64,000 nt of DNA from assembly GCF_001425605.1 (NCBI RefSeq), contig NZ_LMRG01000001.1, forward strand, positions 873,597 through 937,596, in the 5' to 3' direction. The position numbers were made by a program, and so were the translations under genes. This DNA comes from Rhizobium sp. Leaf453 (GTDB lineage: Bacteria; Pseudomonadota; Alphaproteobacteria; Rhizobiales; Rhizobiaceae). The notes beneath the pieces were generated by a model. The model was not told where the DNA came from. It ran no database searches and worked only from the letters and a program-made list of their open reading frames with translations. Below, one piece after another: positions 48,539-57,565 of the stretch; the stretch's first letter is position 1, and every line of letters starts with the position of its first letter.

Positions 48539-49665
48539 GCGACACTCCCATAGAGTTCGTTGATGGTCTCTTCGCCGATACCGAAGGCTGTCGAGGCGCC
48601 GCAGCCGGCGGTAACGACCACGATACGCACCGAATCGGACGGTCTGTCGGTAAAGCGCCAGCGATCCGGCGCCGAGGCATAGGTTCCAAGCCAGCGCTCC
48701 GCAATCGACGGGCCGGGCATGTCGAGCACGCGATCGAACTCGGCGAGAATAAGGTCGTCGATCGCGTCCGACGCGAAGGGATCGGGCGTCGCCGCGTAGT
48801 GATGGCTGTCGCCGACAACAAGCGATCCATCCGCCGATTGCGTGACGATCAGATGGATTCCGTTGTCGCGTTCGGCCTTCAGATCCGCGTCCAGCCTCTT
48901 CTTCAGCGCTCCCGCTTCCGGCAATTCGGCATAACCGAGATAGCGGCCGAGACCGAGATCGGACATGACAGCGGTTTTGAAATGAACAGGGCTGGCCGGG
49001 CGCAGCCGCAGCATCTGCAGCTTGCAGCGGGTAACGCCATAGGTGGCGATACGGTCGGCAAACAGGCCGGTGAAATCGTCGCCGGGGCAGACGACGACCG
49101 TCTCAGCCTCGATCACGCCGCGCGCCGTTTCCACGCGCGGCGGCTCGACGGCGATGACGGCTGTGTTTCGCAGGAAGGTCACACCGTGATGTTCGGCAAG
49201 AAAACGCGCCAGCAGGGGAATGGCGGTGCGGGATTCGACACGGATTTCGTACGGGCTATGGAGCGAAACGCGGGCCGCCGCCGGTCGCAGGCAGGGAACG
49301 AATGCCTGTGCCTCGGTGGCGGTGATCCGCGCGCAACCCTCACCCATCTCGGTGCGGAGGAAGGCGTCGATCACTGCTTCGGATTCTTCCAGCCGCGTCG
49401 CCAGCACCATGCCGCGCTGAACCACGGCGATGCCGGCCTGCTCCACCGTTTCCGCCCAGATATCGCGCGCCCGGCGTGCCATGGTCCAGCAATCGCCGGC
49501 ACCCTGCCCGGTCACGGTGACGAAGCCGAAATTGCGCACCGATGCGCCATTGGCCTGCGCGTCCCGATCAATGACCACGACCGACTTGCCGCGCCTGGCC
49601 GCCGCATAGGCATGAGCGAGGCCGACGATACCGGCGCCGACAACGGCAAGATCATAGACGGGCAT
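48535..49665 (-). CDS. FAD-dependent oxidoreductase, phosphonate-cluster (TIGR03364) type
   Basis: 376 residues of DAO fold. The dinucleotide motif is YDLAVVGAGIVGLAHAYAAARRG, and DRDAQANGASVRNFGFV is typical of the TIGR03364 group. That group is named for co-occurrence with phosphonatase-like genes and is proposed to oxidatively deaminate aminophosphonates. Tight coupling to phnX supports a route from (N-substituted) 2-aminoethylphosphonate to phosphonoacetaldehyde. The start MPVYDLAVVG at 49665 is preferred over 49749. Confidence 0.85.
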   Translation of the reverse strand: MPVYDLAVVGAGIVGLAHAYAAARRGKSVVVIDRDAQANGASVRNFGFVTVTGQGAGDCWTMARRARDIWAETVEQAGIAVVQRGMVLATRLEESEAVIDAFLRTEMGEGCARITATEAQAFVPCLRPAAARVSLHSPYEIRVESRTAIPLLARFLAEHHGVTFLRNTAVIAVEPPRVETARGVIEAETVVVCPGDDFTGLFADRIATYGVTRCKLQMLRLRPASPVHFKTAVMSDLGLGRYLGYAELPEAGALKKRLDADLKAERDNGIHLIVTQSADGSLVVGDSHHYAATPDPFASDAIDDLILAEFDRVLDMPGPSIAERWLGTYASAPDRWRFTDRPSDSVRIVVVTAGCGASTAFGIGEETINELYGSVA

Positions 49666-49884
49666 GGGCTTTCTCCACCGCAACGTTTCGGCCGGATGGC
49701 TCTCAGGCCAATCCCGCGTCGCCGCAGCGGCTAAAGACCGCAAGTTCATAAAGGGATTATGACAGAACCCGGCGCCCGGCGATTGTCCCCGCTATTCTCG
49801 CGAGAACCCTGTGCCTTCAGGCGGATGGGCGGGCACCGAAAGGTGCGCGTCCAGAGCTATCGCATTTGAAGAAAGACAAATCTC

Positions 49885-50010
49885 GCCTGCCCGCCATCTC
49901 CCCCACAAGGGGAAAAGACCCAGCCGCCACCTGCAGTTTTCAGCCTCGGACAGAGCGGCAAATTAAGCCCCTCCCCCTTGTGGGGAGGGGTTGGGGAGGG
50001 GACTTTTCCC
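49885..50010. repeat. Palindromic intergenic element (CCCTCCCCCTTGTGGGGAGGGG type)
   Basis: Left arm CCCCCACAAGGGG near 49903-49915 faces CCCCTTGTGGGG near 49974-49988, followed by GGGGTTGGGGAGGGG. It resembles dispersed rhizobial intergenic palindromes but differs from the two RIME copies. The remaining sequence in the 49666-50061 gap shows no gene and must include the promoter of the FAD oxidoreductase-phnX pair. Confidence 0.55.
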
Positions 50011-50061
50011 TATACGATAACCCTGCTCACACGCTAGAGAGCAACGCCCAGCGGAAAAACC

Positions 50062-51120
50062 TCAAGCCTCCAGCGTTCCAGGTTTGCGGGCAGCCTTGGT
50101 CTTTTCCGCGCAGGCGATCTTCATCAGGTTGTCGCGGCGGCGGGCAAAGCGCTGCGAGGTGCGAGTGGCAATCAGCCCGGCCTGCGGCGCATGCAGATCG
50201 AGCATGCCGCCTTCGGTTCCCGGCGCGGTAATGATTGTCGCGAGAAGATCGCCAGCCTCGACCCGGTCGCCGATATTGCGATGGAACAACACGGTTCCCG
50301 ACAGCGGCGCACGGATCATCTCGATATTGTCGAGCGGCGTCGCGGGTCCTGCAAATGCGGCAAGCGGTTTGCCATCGCCAGCGACGACACCACGGGCGAC
50401 GAGGAAATTGAACAATCCCTCAGCATCCTTCCGCGCCACGTCCGGATAGACGTCGCGTGTGCCGCGCAGTTCCAGCGTCGTCGACATGCGGCCGGGCAGC
50501 CGGGTGACCTTTTCGCCGGTCTCGTATTTCCAGGCATAACCGACAGCTTCCTCGAAGGCTGAGCTTTCGCCGTCCGCCAGGAACACCACGGCCATGTCGA
50601 GGGCGGCGGCGAGCTCGGCGGCCTCCGGCCAGAAGGCCTCGTCGATATAGGCATATTGCAGGGATTCGTCATCGCAGTGCAGGTCGAGCACCAGATCGGC
50701 GCCGAGCGCCATGTGCAGTAACTGCCGCTTCAGCCGGTCCACCGCCGTGTAACGGTCGAGATCCGCGATCAGCGTCTCGCGCTCGCCCAGCGACACCAGT
50801 GGAAACTCGCGGTTGAAGTTGGTGCGCGAACCGAGATCGAAGCGGCCCTGAGGCTCGCCGAAATGCGCCTGCGCCGTGCCGATCGGATTGGCCTGTGGCA
50901 CGACGGTGATGTCGCCCCGAATCGCCCCCTCAGCCTCGGCCTTGCGCAGGTATTCGCAGAGAAAATGCAGAAGCGCCGTGCCGGGCAGTTCATTGGCGTG
51001 CAGTGCCGCCTGCAGATAGACCTTCGGCGCGGCATCATCGCTGCCGTTGAATCGGATCACCGGCAGCCGCCAGGCCGCGCCGATCGTATCGCCCTCGATG
51101 ATGATGTCGGAAATATCCAT
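50062..51120 (-). CDS. Succinylglutamate desuccinylase/aspartoacylase-family metallohydrolase
   Basis: 352 residues of M14-type carboxypeptidase fold. Zinc ligands are visible in QAALHANELPG (HXXE) and DLVLDLHCDDES (His). NFNREFPL contributes the substrate Arg. The C-terminal barrel-sandwich segment (GTVLFHRNIGDRVEAGDLLATI) resembles lipoyl-like tails found in AstE-like deacylases. It probably removes an acyl group from an amino acid; the substrate is unknown. The start MDISDIIIEGD at 51120 is preferred over 51213. Confidence 0.85.
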   Translation of the reverse strand: MDISDIIIEGDTIGAAWRLPVIRFNGSDDAAPKVYLQAALHANELPGTALLHFLCEYLRKAEAEGAIRGDITVVPQANPIGTAQAHFGEPQGRFDLGSRTNFNREFPLVSLGERETLIADLDRYTAVDRLKRQLLHMALGADLVLDLHCDDESLQYAYIDEAFWPEAAELAAALDMAVVFLADGESSAFEEAVGYAWKYETGEKVTRLPGRMSTTLELRGTRDVYPDVARKDAEGLFNFLVARGVVAGDGKPLAAFAGPATPLDNIEMIRAPLSGTVLFHRNIGDRVEAGDLLATIITAPGTEGGMLDLHAPQAGLIATRTSQRFARRRDNLMKIACAEKTKAARKPGTLEA

Positions 51121-51267
51121 ACGCCTGCGTCTCCCGTTTCGGGCGCTTATGCGGCTTCGGACCGGCTTGCGCAAGACGCCAAAAATCACGGCGCGGCCCA
51201 ACGGCATCGCCACGAACGGAAACGGCGCGCGGGTAGTTCGCGCGCCGATCCAATCTCCCGCTTACAT

Positions 51268-52182
51268 TTACTTGGCGTCGAGAAAGGTTCGGATCGCCTT
51301 GACGGAAGCCTCGGGCTGTTCCTCCATCAGCCAGTGGCCGGAGGCCGGGATCACCACTTCGGTGACATTGTCGGCGGCGGCGCGGGCGACGACGGCCATG
51401 GTCGATCCGAACGACTTCTCGCCTCCGATCGCAAGAACCGGCATGGTCAGCTTGCCCCTTGCCAGAAGCTCGGTGTTGTCGACAGCATCTTGGTCGAAAG
51501 CCAGGAACTGGGCAAAGCCGGCATGCATGGCGCCGGGCTGCGCATAGAGGGCTGCGTAATGTTCACGCGCGTCCTCGTCCCACTTTTTCGGATCGGCCGA
51601 GAATTCATTCCAGAAACGATCGAGATAGATGCGCTCGCGGCCGGCGACCAGGCGCTCCATGTCCGGGCCACCGAAATGAAAATGCCACAGCAGCGGATGC
51701 TTGAGGATCTGCTCCCAAGGGCCGACACCGGGGATCGGCGCATCCATCAGCACAAACTTGCCGACCTCCTGCGGATACTGGGCAACGAAGGCGTAACCGA
51801 CCATGTTGCCGATATCATGGGTGACGACATCGGTCTTTTCGACATTCAACGCTTTCAGCACGCCGGCAATATCCTGGCCTTGCGTTTTCTTGTCGTAACC
51901 CTTGTCCGGCTTTGCCGACAGGCCCATGCCGCGCAGGTCCGGCACGATCACCGTATGATCGCGTGCAAGGTCGGTTGCCAGCGGCACCCACATATCGCCA
52001 GTCTCACCATAACCATGCAACAGCGTGACAGCCGGGCCTTTGCCGCCGATGCGCACATGCAGCGTCGTGCCGTTGGTGGCGATCTCCTGCGTCGTGAATT
52101 CTGCAGGATATTGGGGAACGCCGGCAGCGAAAGCCGGGGAGGAAAAGGCGATGACGGCACTGGCAATCAACGAGCGGAACAT
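51268..52182 (-). CDS. Exported alpha/beta hydrolase, epoxide-hydrolase-like
   Basis: 304 residues. The N-terminus MFRSLIASAVIAFSSPAFA is a signal peptide. The fold shows VTLLHGYGETGDMW (oxyanion), the nucleophile elbow VTHDIGNMVGYA with Asp in place of Ser as in epoxide hydrolases and haloalkane dehalogenases, and the catalytic His in PASGHWLMEEQPE. Periplasmic action is likely. Asp nucleophile plus export suggests an epoxide or halide substrate, which is inference. The frame to 52452 adds a non-homologous stretch. Confidence 0.87.
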   Translation of the reverse strand: MFRSLIASAVIAFSSPAFAAGVPQYPAEFTTQEIATNGTTLHVRIGGKGPAVTLLHGYGETGDMWVPLATDLARDHTVIVPDLRGMGLSAKPDKGYDKKTQGQDIAGVLKALNVEKTDVVTHDIGNMVGYAFVAQYPQEVGKFVLMDAPIPGVGPWEQILKHPLLWHFHFGGPDMERLVAGRERIYLDRFWNEFSADPKKWDEDAREHYAALYAQPGAMHAGFAQFLAFDQDAVDNTELLARGKLTMPVLAIGGEKSFGSTMAVVARAAADNVTEVVIPASGHWLMEEQPEASVKAIRTFLDAK

Positions 52183-52315
52183 GAGAATTTCCTGTCCTTG
52201 CGGCGGCCGGGCTGGCTGCCTGATGACCGCAAGCTCGCACACTGGACGGGTTCGGACTAGCCGGATAAATCCGGAATTGCCGTTCGGAAAAACAGAACGG
52301 CAATTCCCCTGTTTG

Positions 52316-52972
52316 TTATTCTCCCAGAAGCGGCCAGCGGTCGAGAAATTCGTATCGGCTCTTGCCGATGATGCTGCGGACAAGGACGAATTCGCGGGCG
52401 GTCCAGATGACGGGTTCGGCGAGCAGCTGTTCCGGAATGGGCTTGTCGTCATAAACCAGCGTCATATGCGGCAAGAAGCGCGGATTGTATGTGAAGGTCA
52501 GGCCGACCGCCCACATTTCCTTGGCGATCTGCACATGCAGATCCATCATCTCCTCGCTACGCACGGGATTGGTCAGCACCACGGCATTCGGCCCGGAGAA
52601 ATAGGACACCCGGTCGAAGGTCACCTCGAACGGCATCGCCCTGATCGTCGACATCGCCGCCGAAACGGCAAAGACAGTCTCTTCCGGAACGCCGTTATAC
52701 CGGCCCACGCCGTTCAGCGACACATGCATGATGTCCTGCGGGCGCGGCACACTTGACAGATCATGACGACGGACAGTATCGCGGCCGATATCTACCGCGC
52801 GCATGGCCACATCGCGCTCCGGCATGAGGGCGAGGAAGAGATTGCTCGCCCCGAAATCCCCGACACGCCTGTTGCGCGGCCGCATTCCCGCCCCTCCATT
52901 CCCGAACGCGAACGACTGCTGATCGGCGCGCACGACGTCATTCCCGGCTGTTTCAAGCATGGCAAACCTCAT
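52316..52972 (-). CDS. 2'-5' RNA ligase/cyclic phosphodiesterase-like (2H) protein
   Basis: 218 residues of the LigT/ThpR 2H phosphoesterase superfamily. The two catalytic HX(S/T) motifs are HVSLNG (about residue 83) and HMTLVY (about 167). The N-terminal 40 residues are less typical, so translation may begin further in, just before NLFLALMPERD. Members open 2',3'-cyclic phosphates; the in vivo substrate is unknown. It stands alone between the hydrolase and the alkyltransferase genes. Confidence 0.82.
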   Translation of the reverse strand: MRFAMLETAGNDVVRADQQSFAFGNGGAGMRPRNRRVGDFGASNLFLALMPERDVAMRAVDIGRDTVRRHDLSSVPRPQDIMHVSLNGVGRYNGVPEETVFAVSAAMSTIRAMPFEVTFDRVSYFSGPNAVVLTNPVRSEEMMDLHVQIAKEMWAVGLTFTYNPRFLPHMTLVYDDKPIPEQLLAEPVIWTAREFVLVRSIIGKSRYEFLDRWPLLGE

Positions 52973-53184
52973 CTCTTTCTGGATGGCGCCAGTATACGCG
53001 AGTCTGATTTTCGATCAAGAACAAAACAAGAACGATATGAACTTATTCCTACGACGGATGTCCATCCCGAAACAGCCGTCCCACCCATAGCACCGCTTTC
53101 CGGATCGATATTTCCGCATGTTTCCGGCGCGAAAAGCGCAAGAATCGGGTGGCTTTCGCGCGAAAACTGACCGAAAATCAGGCC

Positions 53185-53682
53185 ATGATGAACGTTACAA
53201 AGACAATCTCCTCGCCGGTCGGCCGGCTCACGCTCGTCGCGCGCGGCGACGGCCTGGCGGCGATCCTGTGGGAGAACGACGATCCGAAGCGAGTGCGGCT
53301 TGGCCCTTCCATCGAGGATCGCGACCACCCGGTTCTCAAGGAGACCGAGTGGCAGCTGCAGCAATATTTCGACGGCAGCCGGACCAGCTTTTCCATAAAG
53401 CTCGATCTCGACGGCACGGATTTCCAGCGGGCGGCCTGGCAGGCATTGTTGACGATCCCCTATGGCGAGACACGGACCTATGCCGAGATTGCCCGCCAGA
53501 TCGGCAACCCGAAGGCGTTCCGTGCCATGGGCGCCGCCAATGGGCGCAATCCGGTGTCGATCGTCGTGCCCTGTCATCGGGCGATCGGCTCGGACGGCCA
53601 GTTGCACGGCTTTGCCGGCGGGCTGGAGGCCAAGCGCTATCTGCTCGACCTCGAGAAAAATCACCGGCGCCTCGCCGCCTGA
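53185..53682 (+). CDS. ogt: Methylated-DNA-protein-cysteine methyltransferase (first of a tandem pair)
   Basis: 165-residue suicide DNA repair protein. The acceptor Cys lies in IVVPCHRAIG (PCHR) at about residue 131. The Arg/Tyr helix (GAANGRNP) and GFAGGLEAKRYLL follow. ATG at 53185 or 53188 is preferred over 53149. A second family member begins 33 bases after the stop. Confidence 0.93.
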   Translation: MMNVTKTISSPVGRLTLVARGDGLAAILWENDDPKRVRLGPSIEDRDHPVLKETEWQLQQYFDGSRTSFSIKLDLDGTDFQRAAWQALLTIPYGETRTYAEIARQIGNPKAFRAMGAANGRNPVSIVVPCHRAIGSDGQLHGFAGGLEAKRYLLDLEKNHRRLAA

Positions 53683-53715
53683 CCGCCCGGCGGGAATGAA
53701 GGAAAGGAGAAAATC

Positions 53716-54279
53716 ATGGCCGAGAGAGCCCAGACCTATCACATCTTCGAAACGGCCGGCGGCTGGTGCGGCATCGCCTGGAACGAGGTCGGCGTCACGC
53801 GCTTCCAGTTGCCGACCCGCAGCGCCGAGGCGACCGAACGCAATGTACTGCGTCGCGTGCCCAGCGCCGAACGAGGCGAGCCAACGCCGGTGATTGCCGA
53901 TATTATCGCTGCCGTCAGGCGCTATTTCGATGGCGAGACCATCGATTTTTCAGACGTCCAGCTTGATCTCGAAGGACAGGAAGATTTCTTCCGGCGGATT
54001 TATGCCGCCCTGCGCCGCGTCGGCTGGGGCCGCACCACCACCTATGGCACGCTCGCCAAGGAACTCGGCGCCGGCCCTGAAGCCGCCCGCGATGTCGGCC
54101 AGGCCATGGCGAAGAACCCGGTTCCGCTCATCATCCCCTGCCACAGGGTCTTGGCCGCCGGCGGCAAGGTCGGCGGCTTCTCGGCCCCGGGCGGCGCCAC
54201 CGCCAAGGTCCACATGCTGGGGCTGGAGGGCGTCCATCTGGGGCCGCCCGAACCGGCGCAGCAATCTTTGCTGCTGTAG
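53716..54279 (+). CDS. Methylated-DNA-protein-cysteine methyltransferase (second of a tandem pair)
   Basis: 187 residues. The acceptor motif is LIIPCHRVLA at about residue 141, with the active-site Tyr in WGRTTTYGTLAKEL. The final GGFSAPGGATAKVHMLGLEG differs from the usual GYAGG block of the first copy, so the two belong to different subgroups rather than being a recent duplication. AAAGGAG precedes the ATG. Together the pair may serve different alkyl lesions. Confidence 0.9.
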   Translation: MAERAQTYHIFETAGGWCGIAWNEVGVTRFQLPTRSAEATERNVLRRVPSAERGEPTPVIADIIAAVRRYFDGETIDFSDVQLDLEGQEDFFRRIYAALRRVGWGRTTTYGTLAKELGAGPEAARDVGQAMAKNPVPLIIPCHRVLAAGGKVGGFSAPGGATAKVHMLGLEGVHLGPPEPAQQSLLL

Positions 54280-54303
54280 CTCCGGTGGCGGCATGCGCGA
54301 CCG

Positions 54304-54672
54304 CTACTGCAGGTCGGCCATTTCATAGAGCGGGCGGATTTCGATCTCGCTTGGCCCCGGCATCGGATTGGGACAGCGCTTCACCCAGGCGATCGCCTCG
54401 TCCATGTCCTTGACGTTCCAGAGCCAGAAGCCGGCGACCAGTTCGCGCGCCTCGGCAAAGGGGCCGTCGATTACCTTGCGATTGGGACCATCGAAGGCAA
54501 TCCGCTTGCCGGCGGAGGAAGGCTTCAGGCCATCGGCAGTCACAAGAATTCCGGCAGCTTCCAGTTCGTCGTTGAACCGGCCCATCGCCTTCATCATCTC
54601 GTTGGTTTCGGGCGTCGGGAAAAAGCCTTTTTCACTGTCTTCGGTCGCTTTCACCAGAACCATCACACGCAT
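54304..54672 (-). CDS. YCII-family protein (DGPF domain)
   Basis: 122 residues. The YCII dimeric alpha-beta barrel shows MRVMVLVKATEDSEKG at the N-terminus and the hallmark KVIDGPFAEARELVAGFW in the middle. In other bacteria such genes often sit beside ECF sigma factors; here the neighbour is a divergent AraC-type regulator. Function unknown. The stop converges on the second alkyltransferase gene. Confidence 0.88.
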   Translation of the reverse strand: MRVMVLVKATEDSEKGFFPTPETNEMMKAMGRFNDELEAAGILVTADGLKPSSAGKRIAFDGPNRKVIDGPFAEARELVAGFWLWNVKDMDEAIAWVKRCPNPMPGPSEIEIRPLYEMADLQ

Positions 54673-54881
54673 CGTCTTCCTCCTTGTTGAAGCCGGTCAA
54701 ACCGACCGGACATGACAACGACGAACGGGTTCCCCGCAAATCGACAGCATGCCCGCAGATTTTTTAATGGTAGAGGATGGAAGGACGACATCAAGGCCGG
54801 TCACTTGCGCAAACCGCAAGATCGGTCGAGCGTCATCTCGGCTTGTCCGCCTAGTTTGAGCCGCCACGGAGACAGGACGGA

Positions 54882-55763
54882 ATGACGACGGCGCTTCAAA
54901 ACTATCATCAGCGGATGCAGCGGGTTCTGGACCATATCGACCGGCATCTCGACAGCGATCTCGACCTCGATGGCCTGAGCGGTGTCGCGGCCTTCTCGAA
55001 GTTTCATTTTCACCGGCAGTTCACGGCGACCTTCGGACTCTCCGTGCATCGGTATATCCAGCTTGCCCGGATGAAGCGGGCATCCTACCGGCTGGCCTAC
55101 CGTGACAAGGAAAGCGTCACGGAGATCGCGATGGATGCCGGTTATGAGGCGCCCGATGCCTTCGCCCGCGCCTTTCGGCAAAGGTTCGGTCAATCGCCGT
55201 CGTCGTTTCGGAAATCTCCCGATTGGGAGCCGTGGCTTGCCGCCTTCGGGCCTCTCGACACAGCAAGGAGCAAGCGCATGCACAAGATCCATACCACCGA
55301 CGACGTCACCATCCGCACCGTGCCCGCCACGCCGGTAGCGATCATGGAGCATCGGGGCGACCCGGCCACCCTCGGCGCCACCATCCAGCGCTTCATCGCC
55401 TGGCGCAAGGCCGCCGGCCTGCACCCCAGCACCAGCCCGACCTTCAATGTCTGGCGCTCTGAGCGCCGCCCCACCTCGCCGGCCGATTACAGCATCGACC
55501 TCTGCGTCGGCACCAACCAGCCGATCGCAGCGAGCGACGATACGGTCCGGGCCGGCGAGATTCCCGGCGGCCGCTGTGCCGTGTTGCGCGTCACCGGCAA
55601 TACCGACAATCTCGAGCCGGCCGCTCTTTACCTCTACCGCGACTGGCTGCCGGCGAGCGGCGAGGAACCCCGCGATTTCCCGCTCTATTGCCAGCGGCTG
55701 AGCTTCTTTCCGGAAGTGCCGGAACATGAAGCGGTTGCTGAGGTGTTCCTGCCGCTGAAATAA
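54882..55763 (+). CDS. AraC-family regulator with GyrI-like ligand-binding domain
   Basis: 293 residues. The N-terminal two-HTH AraC domain (about 1-110) has LSGVAAFSKFHFHRQFTATFGLSVHRYIQLAR and ITEIAMDAGYEAPDAFARAFRQRFGQSPSSFR. The C-terminal GyrI/SbmC-type domain (about 130-293) is a multidrug-binding fold. This is the Rob/SoxS-like arrangement with a drug sensor. Target genes are unknown; the divergent YCII gene is a candidate. Confidence 0.9.
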   Translation: MTTALQNYHQRMQRVLDHIDRHLDSDLDLDGLSGVAAFSKFHFHRQFTATFGLSVHRYIQLARMKRASYRLAYRDKESVTEIAMDAGYEAPDAFARAFRQRFGQSPSSFRKSPDWEPWLAAFGPLDTARSKRMHKIHTTDDVTIRTVPATPVAIMEHRGDPATLGATIQRFIAWRKAAGLHPSTSPTFNVWRSERRPTSPADYSIDLCVGTNQPIAASDDTVRAGEIPGGRCAVLRVTGNTDNLEPAALYLYRDWLPASGEEPRDFPLYCQRLSFFPEVPEHEAVAEVFLPLK

Positions 55764-55841
55764 TCCCGATGGCGGCTTGTCGCTTCCGATTGCCAGACAG
55801 GCGGCAGCCCCACTTGCACGCCGTCACCCCTTGCGCTATAC

Positions 55842-55861
55842 ACTGAACCAAATGGTTCAGT
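55842..55861. promoter_or_regulatory. Perfect inverted repeat overlapping the ArsR start codon
   Basis: ACTGAACCA-AA-TGGTTCAGT: 9-base arms with a 2-base spacer, with the ATG at 55852-55854 inside it. The position indicates autoregulation by the ArsR-family protein. Confidence 0.7.
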
Positions 55862-56202
55862 ATTCGCAACCCAATCTCGATGCCGCCTTCGCGGCGCTGT
55901 CCGACGCCACGAGACGCGGCGTGCTGGAACAGCTCGGACAGGCGGAGGCCTCGATCACGGAGCTTGCCGACAGGTTCCAGATGACGCTGACAGGCATGAA
56001 GAAACATGTCGTCGTGCTCGAACAGGCGGGGCTGGTCACAACGGAAAAGATCGGCCGCGTCCGGACCTGCAGGCTCGGGGCGCGCCGGCTGGAGGAAGAA
56101 GCCGCCTGGATCGAAAGCTACCGCCAGCTCTGGGCGGCGCGCTTCGACGATCTGGATACGGTTCTTGAGGATATGAAACGGAGGGAGAAGACCAATGGAT
56201 GA
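55852..56202 (+). CDS. ArsR/SmtB-family transcriptional regulator
   Basis: 116 residues. The winged helix shows FAALSDATRRGVLEQLGQAEASITELADRFQMTLTGMKKHVVVLEQAGLVTTEK. It lacks the clustered cysteines of metal sensors and belongs to the group paired with SRPBCC proteins. The ATG at 55852 lies inside a palindrome; the longer frame from 55777 is untypical. The stop overlaps the next gene by 8 bases. Confidence 0.92.
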   Translation: MVQYSQPNLDAAFAALSDATRRGVLEQLGQAEASITELADRFQMTLTGMKKHVVVLEQAGLVTTEKIGRVRTCRLGARRLEEEAAWIESYRQLWAARFDDLDTVLEDMKRREKTNG

Positions 56203-56695
56203 GAGAAATCAGGCAGGATCCACCTTCACGGACCAGCGCACGAAGGTCGAACGCAAATCGGACCGGGAACTGGTCGTGACGCGCTTCTTCGACGCCCCGG
56301 CGCGCCTTGTCTACGAGGCCTGGACGAAGCCAGAGCTGTTCATGCGCTGGTGGGCGCCGAAATCCACGGGCGTGCCGATGTTTTCCTGCGACATGGATGT
56401 CCGCACCGGCGGCGGCTACCGCGTCGCCTTCGGCCACGATGCTGAAAACACCATGGAATTCTTCGGAAAATATCTCGAAGTCATTCCCAACGCCCGTCTC
56501 GTCTGGACGAACGAGGAGAGCCCGGACGCAGCGCTCACCACCGTCACCTTCGAGGACAAGGGCGACAGGACGCTTCTCACCCTGCACGAACTCTACCCCA
56601 ACGAGGAAGCCCTCGACGAAGCCATTTCCGGCATGGAATGCACGCCCGAACAGTTCGACCAGCTGGAAGAACTGCTGGTTACGCTTGGGGCTTGA
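56195..56695 (+). CDS. SRPBCC/AHSA1-domain protein
   Basis: 166 residues. The START-like AHSA1 domain has VTRFFDAPARLVYEAWTKPELFMRWWAPK near the N-terminus and the C-terminal helix MECTPEQFDQLEELLVTLGA. It is translationally coupled to the ArsR regulator. Such pairs are common, with unknown small hydrophobic ligands. Confidence 0.9.
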   Translation: MDERNQAGSTFTDQRTKVERKSDRELVVTRFFDAPARLVYEAWTKPELFMRWWAPKSTGVPMFSCDMDVRTGGGYRVAFGHDAENTMEFFGKYLEVIPNARLVWTNEESPDAALTTVTFEDKGDRTLLTLHELYPNEEALDEAISGMECTPEQFDQLEELLVTLGA

Positions 56696-56757
56696 GAAAT
56701 TTGGAGTGGAACGGCGGCAATCAGGCCGCCGCTCCACTCCGTCTATCTCGCAGCAAA

Positions 56758-57414
56758 TCATCCGGCCTTGTGGCCCGGCACGGGCGTATTAAGCAACTGC
56801 TGTTCCCACAGAAACGCAATGCCGCTACCCCCGGCATGCTGCGTGATGACTTCCGTCAGTGCCACGGCTTGATCAAGCCGTGCCCAGTCGCGTTGCCATT
56901 CGGCCGCCAGTGCCAACCAGGTCATCATGTTCACGCCGCCAGCGATCATGCGCTTGATCGCGACCTCGTGCGCCTCTACCGAGACGGCGCCGGACGCGTC
57001 GGTGATGACGGTCACATCCCAACCTTCACCCGCAGCCTGTATAGCCGGCATCGCGACACAAACCTCCGTCCATAGACCTGCGATAATCAGTTGCTTGCGG
57101 CCAGTCGCCTTCACCGCATCCACAACCGTCTGGTCCTCCCAGGTATTGATGAACGTCCGGTCGATCACCTCCTGACCTGGGAAAACATCCGTGATCTGCG
57201 GAAAGAGCAGGCCGCCCCGCTCGGCGATCACGGAGGTCAGGATCGTGGGGACGCCGAACGCCTTGGCAGCCTTCGCAAGGCCCGCCGTATTGTTGATCAC
57301 CATTTGCGGTTCGTGGCTGTTCACGTTCGCGAGTTGATAAGGCTGATGGTCGATCAGAACGAGGACCGAGTCTTCGGGACGAAGAAGCGAGGCGAGACCG
57401 TTTCGGAAAGTCAT
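56758..57414 (-). CDS. Isochorismatase-family hydrolase (YcaC-like)
   Basis: 218 residues of cysteine hydrolase fold. The catalytic Asp is in VLVLIDHQPYQ and the Cys in IIAGLWTEVCVAMPAIQAAG, with the cis-peptide region nearby. SHEPQMVINNTAGLAKAAKAFGVPTILTS is YcaC-type. The substrate is unknown. The start at 57414 has AAGGA upstream; 57465 is also possible. It is divergent from a LysR regulator, a likely controller. Confidence 0.88.
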   Translation of the reverse strand: MTFRNGLASLLRPEDSVLVLIDHQPYQLANVNSHEPQMVINNTAGLAKAAKAFGVPTILTSVIAERGGLLFPQITDVFPGQEVIDRTFINTWEDQTVVDAVKATGRKQLIIAGLWTEVCVAMPAIQAAGEGWDVTVITDASGAVSVEAHEVAIKRMIAGGVNMMTWLALAAEWQRDWARLDQAVALTEVITQHAGGSGIAFLWEQQLLNTPVPGHKAG

Positions 57415-57565
57415 TGCTACATCCTTTGCTGCCACTGCAAGCGACACTGGTTTTGCGGGAGACATGCGCTGACGGCCGCGCTGTCGCGATGAACATTGCC
57501 ATTCCTGTTTTGGATACGGTAGCATCCCAGAATGCCACGCTGTGTCGCGCAATGGGGAACACCAA

